From NCBI GenBank assembly GCA_023428915.1, contig JAEYWL010000057.1, positions 1 to 31,116 of the forward strand: a stretch of DNA of 31,116 nt. Direction: 5' to 3'. Below, one piece after another: positions 8,263 through 15,926 of this stretch (its first letter is position 1; the number at the start of each line of letters is the position of its first letter). The position numbers and the translations under genes were made by a program. The notes under the pieces were generated by a model. It saw nothing but the letters and a program-made list of their open reading frames with translations. It had not been told where the DNA came from and did no database searches. The stretch comes from Verrucomicrobiota bacterium. GTDB taxonomy: Bacteria > Chlamydiota > Chlamydiia > Chlamydiales > JAEYWL01.

Positions 8263-10260
8263 TTAGGCTGCAGGCGGAATGAGAATGGATTTTTCGCGGC
8301 CTTGGGTCTGTTTAGGTTTTGCGCTTTCCATATTCATTAAAAACAGCAAGTCTTGCATAATATTGTAAGCTTCTATCAACTGCAAATCATTTTGCCCGTA
8401 CTTACTCTCCGACTCTTCTTCAAAAATATCTTTATCTTTCTTTTTTAACTCCGCTAAGAAATTCTGATAATTGATATCCATATCCACTCTATGGGAAGAA
8501 TTTTTCTTCAGCATATCTAAATATTCCTGATAGGTATTCAATCTTTTTTGCAAATTAAAGCGATATAGTGCGCTAATTTTGTCTCTCTGGGAACGGGGAA
8601 TATCTGAAAGGTCATCTTCAAAGTTCGCTTTTATGCTATCTGATTCCAAGGGGTATTTAGCATATTTTTCTCCCACTTCGGAATCGATTAATAAGCCGGG
8701 CACTTCTATGTCGGATTGCACTCCAATGAGTTGAGGGGTTTTTCCCGAAACTGTGTAATAACGTCCACGGGTTACTTTGTACTCCCCTTCAGGATTGACA
8801 TTTCCGGTTGAGCTGCTGAGCGTAAATGTTTGAAAAGAGCCTTTGCCAAAGCTATGGTCATCGCCGACAATTAAAGCCCGGCCATAATCTTGCAGAGTCT
8901 GAGCTACAATTTCAGAAGCTGATGCGCTTGCGCGATTTATAAGGACAATCAGGGGCCCATTCCAAATGGTCTTGCCGTCTATATCTCGCAGATACTGGAT
9001 TTCTCCATTTTCATTTTTAATGGCTACAACTATGCCTTTTGTAATAAAGAGGCCGGCAACCTCCACAGCCTGAGTTAAGAGGCCGCCAGAGTTGTTGCGC
9101 AAATCTAAAATAACCCCTTTGACTTTATGGCCCTCTTTTAATTTCTGCAATTCTTTGGTCAAATCACTGGCAGAGGAACTTTCGGGATCTTGATAAAAGG
9201 AAAAAAGCTTGAGGTAGGCAATGATGCCATCTCCGTAGGGTTCATATGAGGCCTCATAGCGGGATTCTTTTAAAACAACTTCTCCGCGGACTAAAGGCAC
9301 TTCTAAAGTCTCTTCATGTTTGCCCGATTTGTCTTCGACCTCGCGGATAACTCTTAAAGTAACCACGCTATTTTCTTCCCCGCGGATCAACTCTACAGCA
9401 TCCACAATATCCATACCGACAACCGGCTCACCATTGACGGCAATGATCTTATCTTTGAGTTTAAGAAGCTTGCTTTTAGCCGCGGGCCCGCCTTCAACGA
9501 TTTTGACCACCGTAAAACCATTAATGTCATCGCGTAATTGCGCGCCAATGCCAAAGAGGCGCTGCTGGACATTGATCATGAATTGGCTGGCTTCTTCCGG
9601 TGTAAAATAAGCCGTATGCGCATCAAGAGAGGAGGCTAGGGCCTTGAGTACTTTACTATAAAACAACGGGTCATGTTTAGCAGGGTCTTTAGATTCTAGA
9701 TCTTCTTCATATTTAGCTCTGCGCTTTTCAATGCGCAGCAAAGATTTTTCTTTTAAATCTTCATTATTAAGCTTATTGGCAGCTTCGAGCTGCAAAGCTC
9801 GTACTTTTATAAGGCGCTGAATCAATTCTTGTTCGTCTTTAGCCCATTCGAGTTTTTTAAACTCTTCGGCATTCACATGTTTTGGCAATTCCGCTTCCTT
9901 TACAATATTATCTAAATGTTTCCGGCGCGCAATAGCCTCGAGCATTTTCTGGTAAATGTCATTATATATGGTAAATTTGTTTTGATCGTAGTCTTCTAAT
10001 ACGTGGCTCAATATGTGATCTGAAGGATGAATCCAGGGATCGATGTCTGTTTCTATAAAGTAAGTTTTAGTAGGATCCAATTCTTCTATAAAATTCGTAA
10101 GGGATCTCTCAGCAATTACAGGACTCATCTCTTTATAAGAAGCGTGGGCCTTCATGATTTCCTTCATCTTCTTAGTTAAAATTTCAGGAGTCAGATCTGG
10201 TTGTTTTGCTTGTATAGCACAGGCGCAAAAAAGAAAGAATAAAAGGAAATACTTCTTCAT
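8263..10260 (-). CDS. tsp: Tail-specific protease (C-terminal processing peptidase, S41)
   Basis: About 665 aa periplasmic serine protease of the Prc/CtpA family, which degrades or trims proteins from their C termini. The N terminus is a Sec signal peptide (MKKYFLLFFLFCACAIQA). A long helical N-terminal region is followed by a PDZ domain (about residues 235-330, with GIGAQLRD and KLKDKIIAVNGEPVVGM). The S41 catalytic domain contains LDLRNNSGGLL, the Ser of NRASASASEIV and the Lys of SFGKGSFQT, the Ser-Lys dyad of this family. A C-terminal helical extension matches Prc. ATG at 10260 is chosen for its classical signal peptide; ATG at 10269 and TTG at 10278 are also in frame, and none has a strong ribosome site. 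It is divergent from euo. The orthologue by family and order is chlamydial Tsp (CT441), not CPAF. Confidence 0.95.
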   Translation of the reverse strand: MKKYFLLFFLFCACAIQAKQPDLTPEILTKKMKEIMKAHASYKEMSPVIAERSLTNFIEELDPTKTYFIETDIDPWIHPSDHILSHVLEDYDQNKFTIYNDIYQKMLEAIARRKHLDNIVKEAELPKHVNAEEFKKLEWAKDEQELIQRLIKVRALQLEAANKLNNEDLKEKSLLRIEKRRAKYEEDLESKDPAKHDPLFYSKVLKALASSLDAHTAYFTPEEASQFMINVQQRLFGIGAQLRDDINGFTVVKIVEGGPAAKSKLLKLKDKIIAVNGEPVVGMDIVDAVELIRGEENSVVTLRVIREVEDKSGKHEETLEVPLVRGEVVLKESRYEASYEPYGDGIIAYLKLFSFYQDPESSSASDLTKELQKLKEGHKVKGVILDLRNNSGGLLTQAVEVAGLFITKGIVVAIKNENGEIQYLRDIDGKTIWNGPLIVLINRASASASEIVAQTLQDYGRALIVGDDHSFGKGSFQTFTLSSSTGNVNPEGEYKVTRGRYYTVSGKTPQLIGVQSDIEVPGLLIDSEVGEKYAKYPLESDSIKANFEDDLSDIPRSQRDKISALYRFNLQKRLNTYQEYLDMLKKNSSHRVDMDINYQNFLAELKKKDKDIFEEESESKYGQNDLQLIEAYNIMQDLLFLMNMESAKPKQTQGREKSILIPPAA

Positions 10261-10278
10261 GGTTACCATAAAAATCAA

Positions 10279-10515
10279 TTCTTAAAGAAAATACAATAGC
10301 TAACGGTAAGATTCCTTTTTTTTCTATATTTTGTCGACCCATTTTTGCAAGCTAAAGCCCTGATGCAACAAATACAATAGATTTTTAATTATTATCACAA
10401 ATAGTATTGATTAAAAATACAACTTTATGTCAAAATTATTATCTAAGATTAATTTTTTATAACAATAACTATTAATAATATAATAACTTTAAAGATTAAA
10501 CACTCGGAGGAGAAC
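10279..10515 (+). promoter_or_regulatory. tsp-euo divergent region with candidate euo promoter
   Basis: 237 AT-rich bases. For euo, a perfect TATAAT (10479-10484) has TTTATA (10456-10461) 17 bases upstream, a reasonable housekeeping-sigma promoter with a predicted start near 10490. A strong ribosome site GGAGGAG (10506-10512) precedes the ATG at 10516. A strong promoter and ribosome site fit EUO being an abundant early protein in Chlamydia. Nothing clear is seen for tsp. Confidence 0.45.
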
Positions 10516-10941
10516 ATGGGAAAAAGCAGGAATGATCAAGACGGCAAGAAAGTCGTTTCGATCACCGAGGCCGCAGAAATTAACAATGTGACTCGGCAGG
10601 CTATTTATGTAGCGATTAAATTAAATAAACTAAAAGCTCGCAAAGAGACTACGCGCTGGACAATTGATCTTGCCGATCTTGAAGAGTATCGCAAGCAGAA
10701 ATATTCTAGGGCAAAATCAACCCATAATGGAGAGCTCATTTTTGACTCTAATAAGGGGTATCATTCTGTAAACAATACAGCAAAGCTGCTCAATGTGCCG
10801 GCACAAAAAATTTATTACGCTACGCGTATTGGCATGCTAAAAGCGCACCGCAAAGGTTCAGCTTGGGTTATCCATACTGATGATATCAAAGATTATCAGG
10901 AAAAACACATGGTAAAGAAAAAGAAAGCTAAAGCTAGCTAA
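10516..10941 (+). CDS. euo: EUO-type developmental regulator with two excisionase-like HTH domains
   Basis: 141 aa DNA-binding protein. It consists of two tandem, mutually similar MerR/excisionase-type helix-turn-helix units: residues about 12-60 (SITEAAEINNVTRQAIYVAI ... LADLEEYRKQ) and about 79-130 (SVNNTAKLLNVPAQKIYYAT ... TDDIKDYQEK), each with a helix-turn-helix, a basic wing (KARKETTRW; KAHRKGSAW) and a closing D-L/I-x-x-Y helix. A Lys-rich tail (KKKKAKAS) ends it. In Chlamydia, EUO represses late genes and is made early in development; its order next to gltX, recJ and secDF is the same as here. It is shorter than the roughly 180-aa Chlamydia protein. Very strong Shine-Dalgarno, own promoter candidate and own terminator: monocistronic. 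The duplication is directly visible; the EUO name rests on domain plus synteny. Confidence 0.88.
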   Translation: MGKSRNDQDGKKVVSITEAAEINNVTRQAIYVAIKLNKLKARKETTRWTIDLADLEEYRKQKYSRAKSTHNGELIFDSNKGYHSVNNTAKLLNVPAQKIYYATRIGMLKAHRKGSAWVIHTDDIKDYQEKHMVKKKKAKAS

Positions 10942-10965
10942 GCTCTTTTCCTTTCAATTCAATCT

Positions 10966-10992
10966 AAAGGCCAATAGTTCCTATTGGCCTTT
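10966..10992 (+). terminator. euo terminator
   Basis: A 12-bp perfect stem (AAAGGCCAATAG and its complement) with a 3-base loop, ending in a run of nine T, 25 bases after the euo stop codon. Textbook rho-independent terminator. Confidence 0.92.
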
Positions 10993-11043
10993 TTTTATTA
11001 TAACTCTCTTTTGTTCGTCAATATCAGCAACTTAAGCGAAGCG

Positions 11044-11153
11044 ATTTGGAGTGCTGCGACTTGCAGCAGCTTTCTCCCTGTTCGACTTGTCGAACAAAAT
11101 AAGAATTCGTTAAACTCAACCTGAAGTGTTCGACTAGTCGCCGCACTCCAAAT
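11044..11153. repeat. Intergenic palindromic repeat element (about 110 bp)
   Basis: The ends form an inverted repeat, ATTTGGAGTGCTGCGAC at 11044-11060 against its complement at 11137-11153, 16 of 17 bases matching. Inside are GCTGC-GACTT-GCAGC (11053-11067), GTTCGAC-TT-GTCGAAC (11080-11095) and CGACTAGTCG (11131-11140), so the element is packed with hairpins. It ends 6 bases from the RNA methyltransferase stop codon and may serve as its terminator. The form suggests a small non-autonomous dispersed repeat; a second copy is not seen in this window. Confidence 0.6.
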
Positions 11154-11159
11154 ACCTTT

Positions 11160-12446
11160 CTATTTTGCGCGTAAAGATAGCAACGTCTCAACATGAGCGG
11201 TTTGAGGGAACATATCGAACGCCTGGCAACTCTGGATGTCATATTTTTCTTTCAAGGAAGCTACGTCGCGGGCCAGGGTAGCGGGCTGGCAAGAAATATA
11301 AAGCAATTGCTTTGGCGCAAATTCGCATAATTCCTGCACAACCTTCTTATGCAAGCCAGTTTTTGGCGGATTGAGCAGTACAAGATCGGGCTTCTGTTTA
11401 AGGAGTTCGCGGCGCAAAAGATCTTCGGTTTTTCCCTGCAAAAAATTGACTTGGCTCTCATTGCGCGCAGCGTTTCTACGTGCCAGCTGAACAGCTTGTG
11501 CATTGTACTCGATTCCGGTCACTTGCCATCCATTTTTGCTGAACAGGATTGAAGTTGCCCCTAAACCGCAATAAGTATCGAGAAGCTTGCCTGAGGTATT
11601 TTTTGTTAATTCTAATAAAGTTTGGTAAATAAGCGCGCTTTGCTGCGGATGATTTTGCAGAAAAGCTCGGCTGGAAGCCTCAATAACCAATCCGTTCGTT
11701 TCATAAAGCAGGCTTTCTTCTCCGACGAGATGGCTTTGGCCTGGCGAAGATACTTCAATGCCGCACCATTCCCGATTCGCTCCTAAGAACTGCTTAAAAA
11801 TCTCTTGGGAAGCTATGGGCAAAGCCTCTCCGAAATGAAAGTGCGCCAGCAATCCCCTAGCAGTTTTAAATATTGCCAGACGCCCTGTCTGAATGCGGCC
11901 GGCAGGCAAAGCAGCCGCAAGTTCGTTTATCTGCTGCAACACAACTGATTGCTCCTCTAGAAAAATAGGGCAGGTTGCAGCTTGCACGAGGCTTATGTTA
12001 TCCACGCCGATATAGCCGCAAACAAATCCGCTTCCCTCTTTGCGGCGCAGTTGCAAATGAATATGCCGTCTATAATGCCAGTGAGGGGTTGCCGGGTGCA
12101 TCTCAATTTCGAACTGGGATATCCCTCCTAAACGGGTCAAAACGGCTTGAACAGACTGCTGCTTATAACGTAACTGTGCCGCGTAATTTAAGTGCTGCAG
12201 CTGGCATCCGCCGCAGCTGCCAAAATAGGGACAGCGCGGCTTAATTCTATCTGGACCGGGATTTAGGACTTGCTTTAACTGAGCTTGAGCAAAACGAGGT
12301 TTAATGGCGGTTATCTCCGCTTCTACCGAATCGCCTGGAGCAGTAAAAGGGATAAACACTACCTGGCCGGCATGCCGCATAATCCCGGCTCCGCCAAAAG
12401 CCAGGTCTTCAATTGTACCCGTAATTAATTGACCAAGGGACAGCAT
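11160..12446 (-). CDS. TRAM-domain RNA uracil-5-methyltransferase (RumA/RlmD type)
   Basis: 428 aa SAM-dependent enzyme that makes 5-methyluridine in RNA, probably 23S rRNA. The N-terminal TRAM domain (about 1-60) is followed by iron-sulfur cysteines C72, C78, C81 and C159 (CPYFGSCGGC and CPIF). The methyltransferase domain has DTYCGLGATSILF (SAM-binding loop, about 290-302), LLNPPKTGL (about 357-365), YISCQPATLARD with catalytic Cys386, and the terminal FPQTAHVETLLSL with the general-base Glu420. All key residues are present. The ATG overlaps the recJ stop by one base (TAATG), so the gene is coupled to recJ. RlmD or RlmCD specificity cannot be decided from sequence alone. Confidence 0.93.
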   Translation of the reverse strand: MLSLGQLITGTIEDLAFGGAGIMRHAGQVVFIPFTAPGDSVEAEITAIKPRFAQAQLKQVLNPGPDRIKPRCPYFGSCGGCQLQHLNYAAQLRYKQQSVQAVLTRLGGISQFEIEMHPATPHWHYRRHIHLQLRRKEGSGFVCGYIGVDNISLVQAATCPIFLEEQSVVLQQINELAAALPAGRIQTGRLAIFKTARGLLAHFHFGEALPIASQEIFKQFLGANREWCGIEVSSPGQSHLVGEESLLYETNGLVIEASSRAFLQNHPQQSALIYQTLLELTKNTSGKLLDTYCGLGATSILFSKNGWQVTGIEYNAQAVQLARRNAARNESQVNFLQGKTEDLLRRELLKQKPDLVLLNPPKTGLHKKVVQELCEFAPKQLLYISCQPATLARDVASLKEKYDIQSCQAFDMFPQTAHVETLLSLRAK

Positions 12447-14248
12447 TATCGACGCAAACTACTGCCCTCAATTTCCATTAACGGCAATTCCTCGAGATTC
12501 CCCTCTTCTCCTAGGATTTTAAAATCGCGTATCAGCAATTGAATGCAGGATTTGCTTTGGAAAATATCAATTTGAGGGGTAAAAGCCACGCGCAAGGTTA
12601 GATTTTTTTTGCGCAGCAGCGAACTGCAAGCGGCTTTGCCAAGGGCAATGCCCTCAAGCATTCTATCGCCTTGCTCTAAGTATAGTTTTAAGTGTGTTTT
12701 TCCGACAACTTTAGGGGGCCAGGCTTGTTTTGCATCGCAGTAGAGAATTGGCGGCGGATTTTCATTGCCAAAAGGCTCTAACAGCCTGATTGACTCCATG
12801 AAATCGAAGGTAAGCTCTTCAAAGCGAATCTCTGCATCCAGATTCAGTTTGGTCAGAATGTCGTTATCTTTCAAAGCAAGATTGGCAGCAGCTATAAAGC
12901 GTTTGCGGAACTCATCAATATGGTGTTCCTTAATTGTTAAGCCTGCCGCAAAGTCATGTCCGCCAAAATTGGTCAGGATATCTGCGGACTCTTTCAGCAC
13001 TGAAAGCAGCGGAAATTCTGGAATAGAACGCATGGAGCCCTTGCCCAGCTCTTTGTCAATGGCAATCATCACAGTCGGCCGATTGTATTGCTTAGAGATC
13101 CGCGTAGAGAGAATGGCAATCACCCCAGGATGCCATCTATCTGAAGAAAGGACAATAGCCTTGTCATGAAGAATTTGCGGATGCTCTTTGAGCATAAGCT
13201 CCACATCGGCTGACATGGTGCGCTCTATTTTTTGCCGCTCAATGTTATTAAGGTCAAGCTCCATTGCCAGTTTTTCAGCGCCGGCAACATTGCGTATGAG
13301 CAGCAGCTGCACCCCTTTTTGGGGATCGGCGATACGGCCTAAACTATTTAAGCGCGGGGCAATCTTAGAGGCGATACTAAAGGTATTCAGATCATTAATA
13401 TCTAAATCGCAAACGGAAACAAGCTTTGCTAATCCAATTCTTTTTGTTTTGCGCAACTGTTTAATACCATAGCGCACCAAGATACGATTTTCATCCAATA
13501 ACGACCCCATATCGGAAATGGTGCCGAGTGCAACCAAGTCTAAATACCGTTTGAGGTCAATTTTTTTGGAAGAGATTTTCCCTTCAGCTGCCAGTGAATT
13601 GGTAATCGCGTGCGCTAACTTAAAGGCTACCCCTACACCGGTTAAATTGCGATTCGGATAAGGATTATTGACCAGTTTAGGGTTTAAAGTCGCAACACAA
13701 TGGGGGATCTTGTCTGTAGGTTCATGGTGATCCGTAACAATGACATCAATGCCTTTCTCTACAAACTTGGCAATCTCTGCCGCTGCCGTAATCCCGCAAT
13801 CAACTGTAATTAATAATTTACAGTTGTTTTGTAAAGCGTATTCTAAAGCCTCAACAATTAACGCTTGCCGATGTGTTCCAGGGTGGGAAACATAAAAAAA
13901 TACATTGGCTCCGATAAATTGCAGAAACTCTGTCAATAATGCCGTTGCTGTCATGCCATCAACATCATTATCGCCATAAATCAGAATGTTTTCATTATTG
14001 CGCAACGCCTGAGAGACACGGTCGACCGCTTGCTGCATTTCTGCAAATAGAAATGGGTCATAAAGATCTGGAAGTTTGGCATAGAGATAGTTATGAATCT
14101 CTTCAAAGGTTTTAAACCCGCGCGACACTAAAATCTGTGCCGAAACAGGATGAATTTTAAATTCTTTGATAATGCTCTCTTTCCATTGAGGGTCGGATTT
14201 GGGATATACCCATAGCGGCGCTTCTGGCGAACTGTCGGATTGGAACAT
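12446..14248 (-). CDS. recJ: Single-stranded-DNA exonuclease RecJ
   Basis: 600 aa DHH-family 5'-to-3' exonuclease used in recombination and mismatch or base-excision repair. Metal-binding motifs are in order: IYGDNDVDGMTATA (Asp93/95/97), ITVDCGI (about 147-153) and VTDHHEP (DHH at 173-175), then SDMGSLLDENR, the DHHA1 motif FGGHDFAAGLTI and a C-terminal OB-like domain. The start is set at 14248 because AGGAGAG lies about 8 bases upstream; a TTG ten codons earlier is less likely. It is coupled to the methyltransferase gene and divergent from the PI4K-like gene. Its position between euo and secDF matches Chlamydia CT447. Confidence 0.97.
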   Translation of the reverse strand: MFQSDSSPEAPLWVYPKSDPQWKESIIKEFKIHPVSAQILVSRGFKTFEEIHNYLYAKLPDLYDPFLFAEMQQAVDRVSQALRNNENILIYGDNDVDGMTATALLTEFLQFIGANVFFYVSHPGTHRQALIVEALEYALQNNCKLLITVDCGITAAAEIAKFVEKGIDVIVTDHHEPTDKIPHCVATLNPKLVNNPYPNRNLTGVGVAFKLAHAITNSLAAEGKISSKKIDLKRYLDLVALGTISDMGSLLDENRILVRYGIKQLRKTKRIGLAKLVSVCDLDINDLNTFSIASKIAPRLNSLGRIADPQKGVQLLLIRNVAGAEKLAMELDLNNIERQKIERTMSADVELMLKEHPQILHDKAIVLSSDRWHPGVIAILSTRISKQYNRPTVMIAIDKELGKGSMRSIPEFPLLSVLKESADILTNFGGHDFAAGLTIKEHHIDEFRKRFIAAANLALKDNDILTKLNLDAEIRFEELTFDFMESIRLLEPFGNENPPPILYCDAKQAWPPKVVGKTHLKLYLEQGDRMLEGIALGKAACSSLLRKKNLTLRVAFTPQIDIFQSKSCIQLLIRDFKILGEEGNLEELPLMEIEGSSLRR

Positions 14249-14398
14249 CCCTTTTCTCTCCTCATTCAAAAAAAACAATAATACCTGACGACTCGTTAAT
14301 GCGCAACTGAGAAAGAAAATATTTCTAATAATAATAAATTTATTTTTTATATAAATAAATGCTATTATTAATAAGTAAGGTTAATAAAGGTTGTTTAC

Positions 14399-15874
14399 AT
14401 GGACTCTTTAAAAAATAGACCTCATCCACTAGCAACTAATTTAAACGAAACTGATAAAAAGAATTTTACTGTCTTAGCTGAGAGAAAGAAAGGGGAATTA
14501 CTAAAAGTAGAAAACGGAAAACTTGTGCCTATGAATTTTATTGAGTCTTTAACCTATCGCCTTTTTGGAGCCAAAAAAGGAGAATTAGAAATTTTAAAAC
14601 AGACAATCGACAACCTGACCGCTAAACTTTCTGTTAATAATGACCTATCTGAAGAGCAAGGAAAAGCAGTTAATCAGTTCTTTATAAAAAAAATGGGATC
14701 GCTCTCAACTAAAATTTATAGCCGCTCGATCCATGAATCCGTATATCAATTTATGGAAAAATCACTCAAGGGCCGCTCGCTCTCCTCCACGCAAAAAGCT
14801 GCCGCGATTTGGGGACAACTAGGAAATATAAAACCTCTGGCTGCAGGCGCTTCTGGTTCTTACGTCATTGTTGAAGGAGCAAGAATGGAGTGTAAAAAGA
14901 TAATAAATGAATCAAATAAAGGTAGAGAGATTGGCATTTTCAAACCTTCAAATGAAGACACTTTATCTCCAAATAATCCTCATTGGAAAACTACAGCTAT
15001 GCGGCTTGCTTCCAGGACAATTCTTGCTCCCTTTACAGGTTCGTTATTACATATGACTCAAGGACAGTCGATGTTTGCTGAACGCGCCGCTCACATAACT
15101 GAACAGTATCTCCTACTTGCAATAAGCCGTGCACTAAAAAATTCAATTTTTAAAAATGATCAAAATTTTTTAATAAATTTGCTAAAGCTTGTGCCTGAAA
15201 CAGAAATGCTTAATATAGAGCTGCCCGGAAAGGGCAAACTAGATGGCTCTCATCAAGAGTGGATTCATTCATCTATGACAGAAATACCCGTTCGTGGTGA
15301 AGAATTTTTGCATACTGATAAAAATTTTAATGGACCAATGCTTGAGCTTACTGATGAAAATAAGCATAAGCTAAGTCTAATATTCGATATCATGATTATT
15401 TATGGAATTATACATGGAGATACCGATCGACATGCCGAGAATTTTTTTATCATGACTAATAATAATGGTGAAATCACAGGCTTGCGCTTAATCGACAATG
15501 GACGAGCTATGTCCGATACCCACCCAGGCTTCTGGGGAAGAATACAGGCAAATAAAGAAACTATTTGGAAAAAACACGCGATAGCAAATGAACCTGTTAG
15601 CGACTTTGCAAAAGCCGTCATGCAAGAATTATGGGAACTAAAACCTGAGATTCTGGCAGACTATCGTGCGCTTTATCACACAGTCAAAGATCCCTATGCA
15701 GAAAATAGAGCAGCTCGGGCTGAAGAAAGAATGGCCATATTTACATTAGCTAAAGATTCTTCCCGGCTAACAAAACGCGATTTGGCTGACCAAATCGAGA
15801 ATATTCATAAAGTTCATACCGTGCTTATTAGCGGTACTGTTGCTGCCCAACCTAGCATTGGAAAATTGTCTTAA
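14399..15874 (+). CDS. Type II PI4-kinase-like protein, candidate effector
   Basis: 491 aa. Residues about 145-400 resemble the atypical-kinase fold of type II phosphatidylinositol 4-kinases: a Gly/Ser-rich loop GASGSYVIVEG (150-160), a Lys-containing strand IGIFKPSNED (Lys182; the family has VFKPKxEE), AERAAHITEQYLLL (227-240; family EVAAYLLD), a catalytic loop HGDTDRHAENFFI (Asp343, Asn348; family NTDRGNDNWLI), and LRLIDNGRA (Asp366; family AIDNGLAFP) followed by HPGFW. All expected catalytic and metal-binding residues appear present. The first 140 residues have a hydrophobic/helical character without a clear TM or signal peptide; the C terminus (about 410-475) is helical. The gene is AT-rich, on the opposite strand to its neighbours, with a weak ribosome site and its own terminator, inserted between recJ and secDF. 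Lipid versus protein substrate is unknown; a secreted effector is an inference. Confidence 0.68.
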   Translation: MDSLKNRPHPLATNLNETDKKNFTVLAERKKGELLKVENGKLVPMNFIESLTYRLFGAKKGELEILKQTIDNLTAKLSVNNDLSEEQGKAVNQFFIKKMGSLSTKIYSRSIHESVYQFMEKSLKGRSLSSTQKAAAIWGQLGNIKPLAAGASGSYVIVEGARMECKKIINESNKGREIGIFKPSNEDTLSPNNPHWKTTAMRLASRTILAPFTGSLLHMTQGQSMFAERAAHITEQYLLLAISRALKNSIFKNDQNFLINLLKLVPETEMLNIELPGKGKLDGSHQEWIHSSMTEIPVRGEEFLHTDKNFNGPMLELTDENKHKLSLIFDIMIIYGIIHGDTDRHAENFFIMTNNNGEITGLRLIDNGRAMSDTHPGFWGRIQANKETIWKKHAIANEPVSDFAKAVMQELWELKPEILADYRALYHTVKDPYAENRAARAEERMAIFTLAKDSSRLTKRDLADQIENIHKVHTVLISGTVAAQPSIGKLS

Positions 15875-15904
15875 AAAAAGCCGAGGGATTTCCCCGGCTT
15901 TTTT
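15874..15904. terminator. Bidirectional terminator
   Basis: AAAAAAGCCG (15874-15883) pairs with CGGCTTTTTT (15895-15904), with further GGG/CCC pairing inside. T-runs occur on both strands. It lies between the convergent PI4K-like gene and secDF and overlaps the last base of the former's stop codon. Confidence 0.88.
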
Positions 15905-15926
15905 ATTTATCATCTTTTGCTATTTA

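Noticed and set aside
8263..10260. Identification as CPAF
   Set aside because: The PDZ plus S41 layout with a Ser-Lys dyad and Prc-like C-terminal extension, and its place near gltX/euo, indicate Tsp.
11024..11242. 72-codon open frame overlapping the end of the RNA methyltransferase gene
   Set aside because: It is in another frame of that gene and runs into the palindromic repeat; no start signal.
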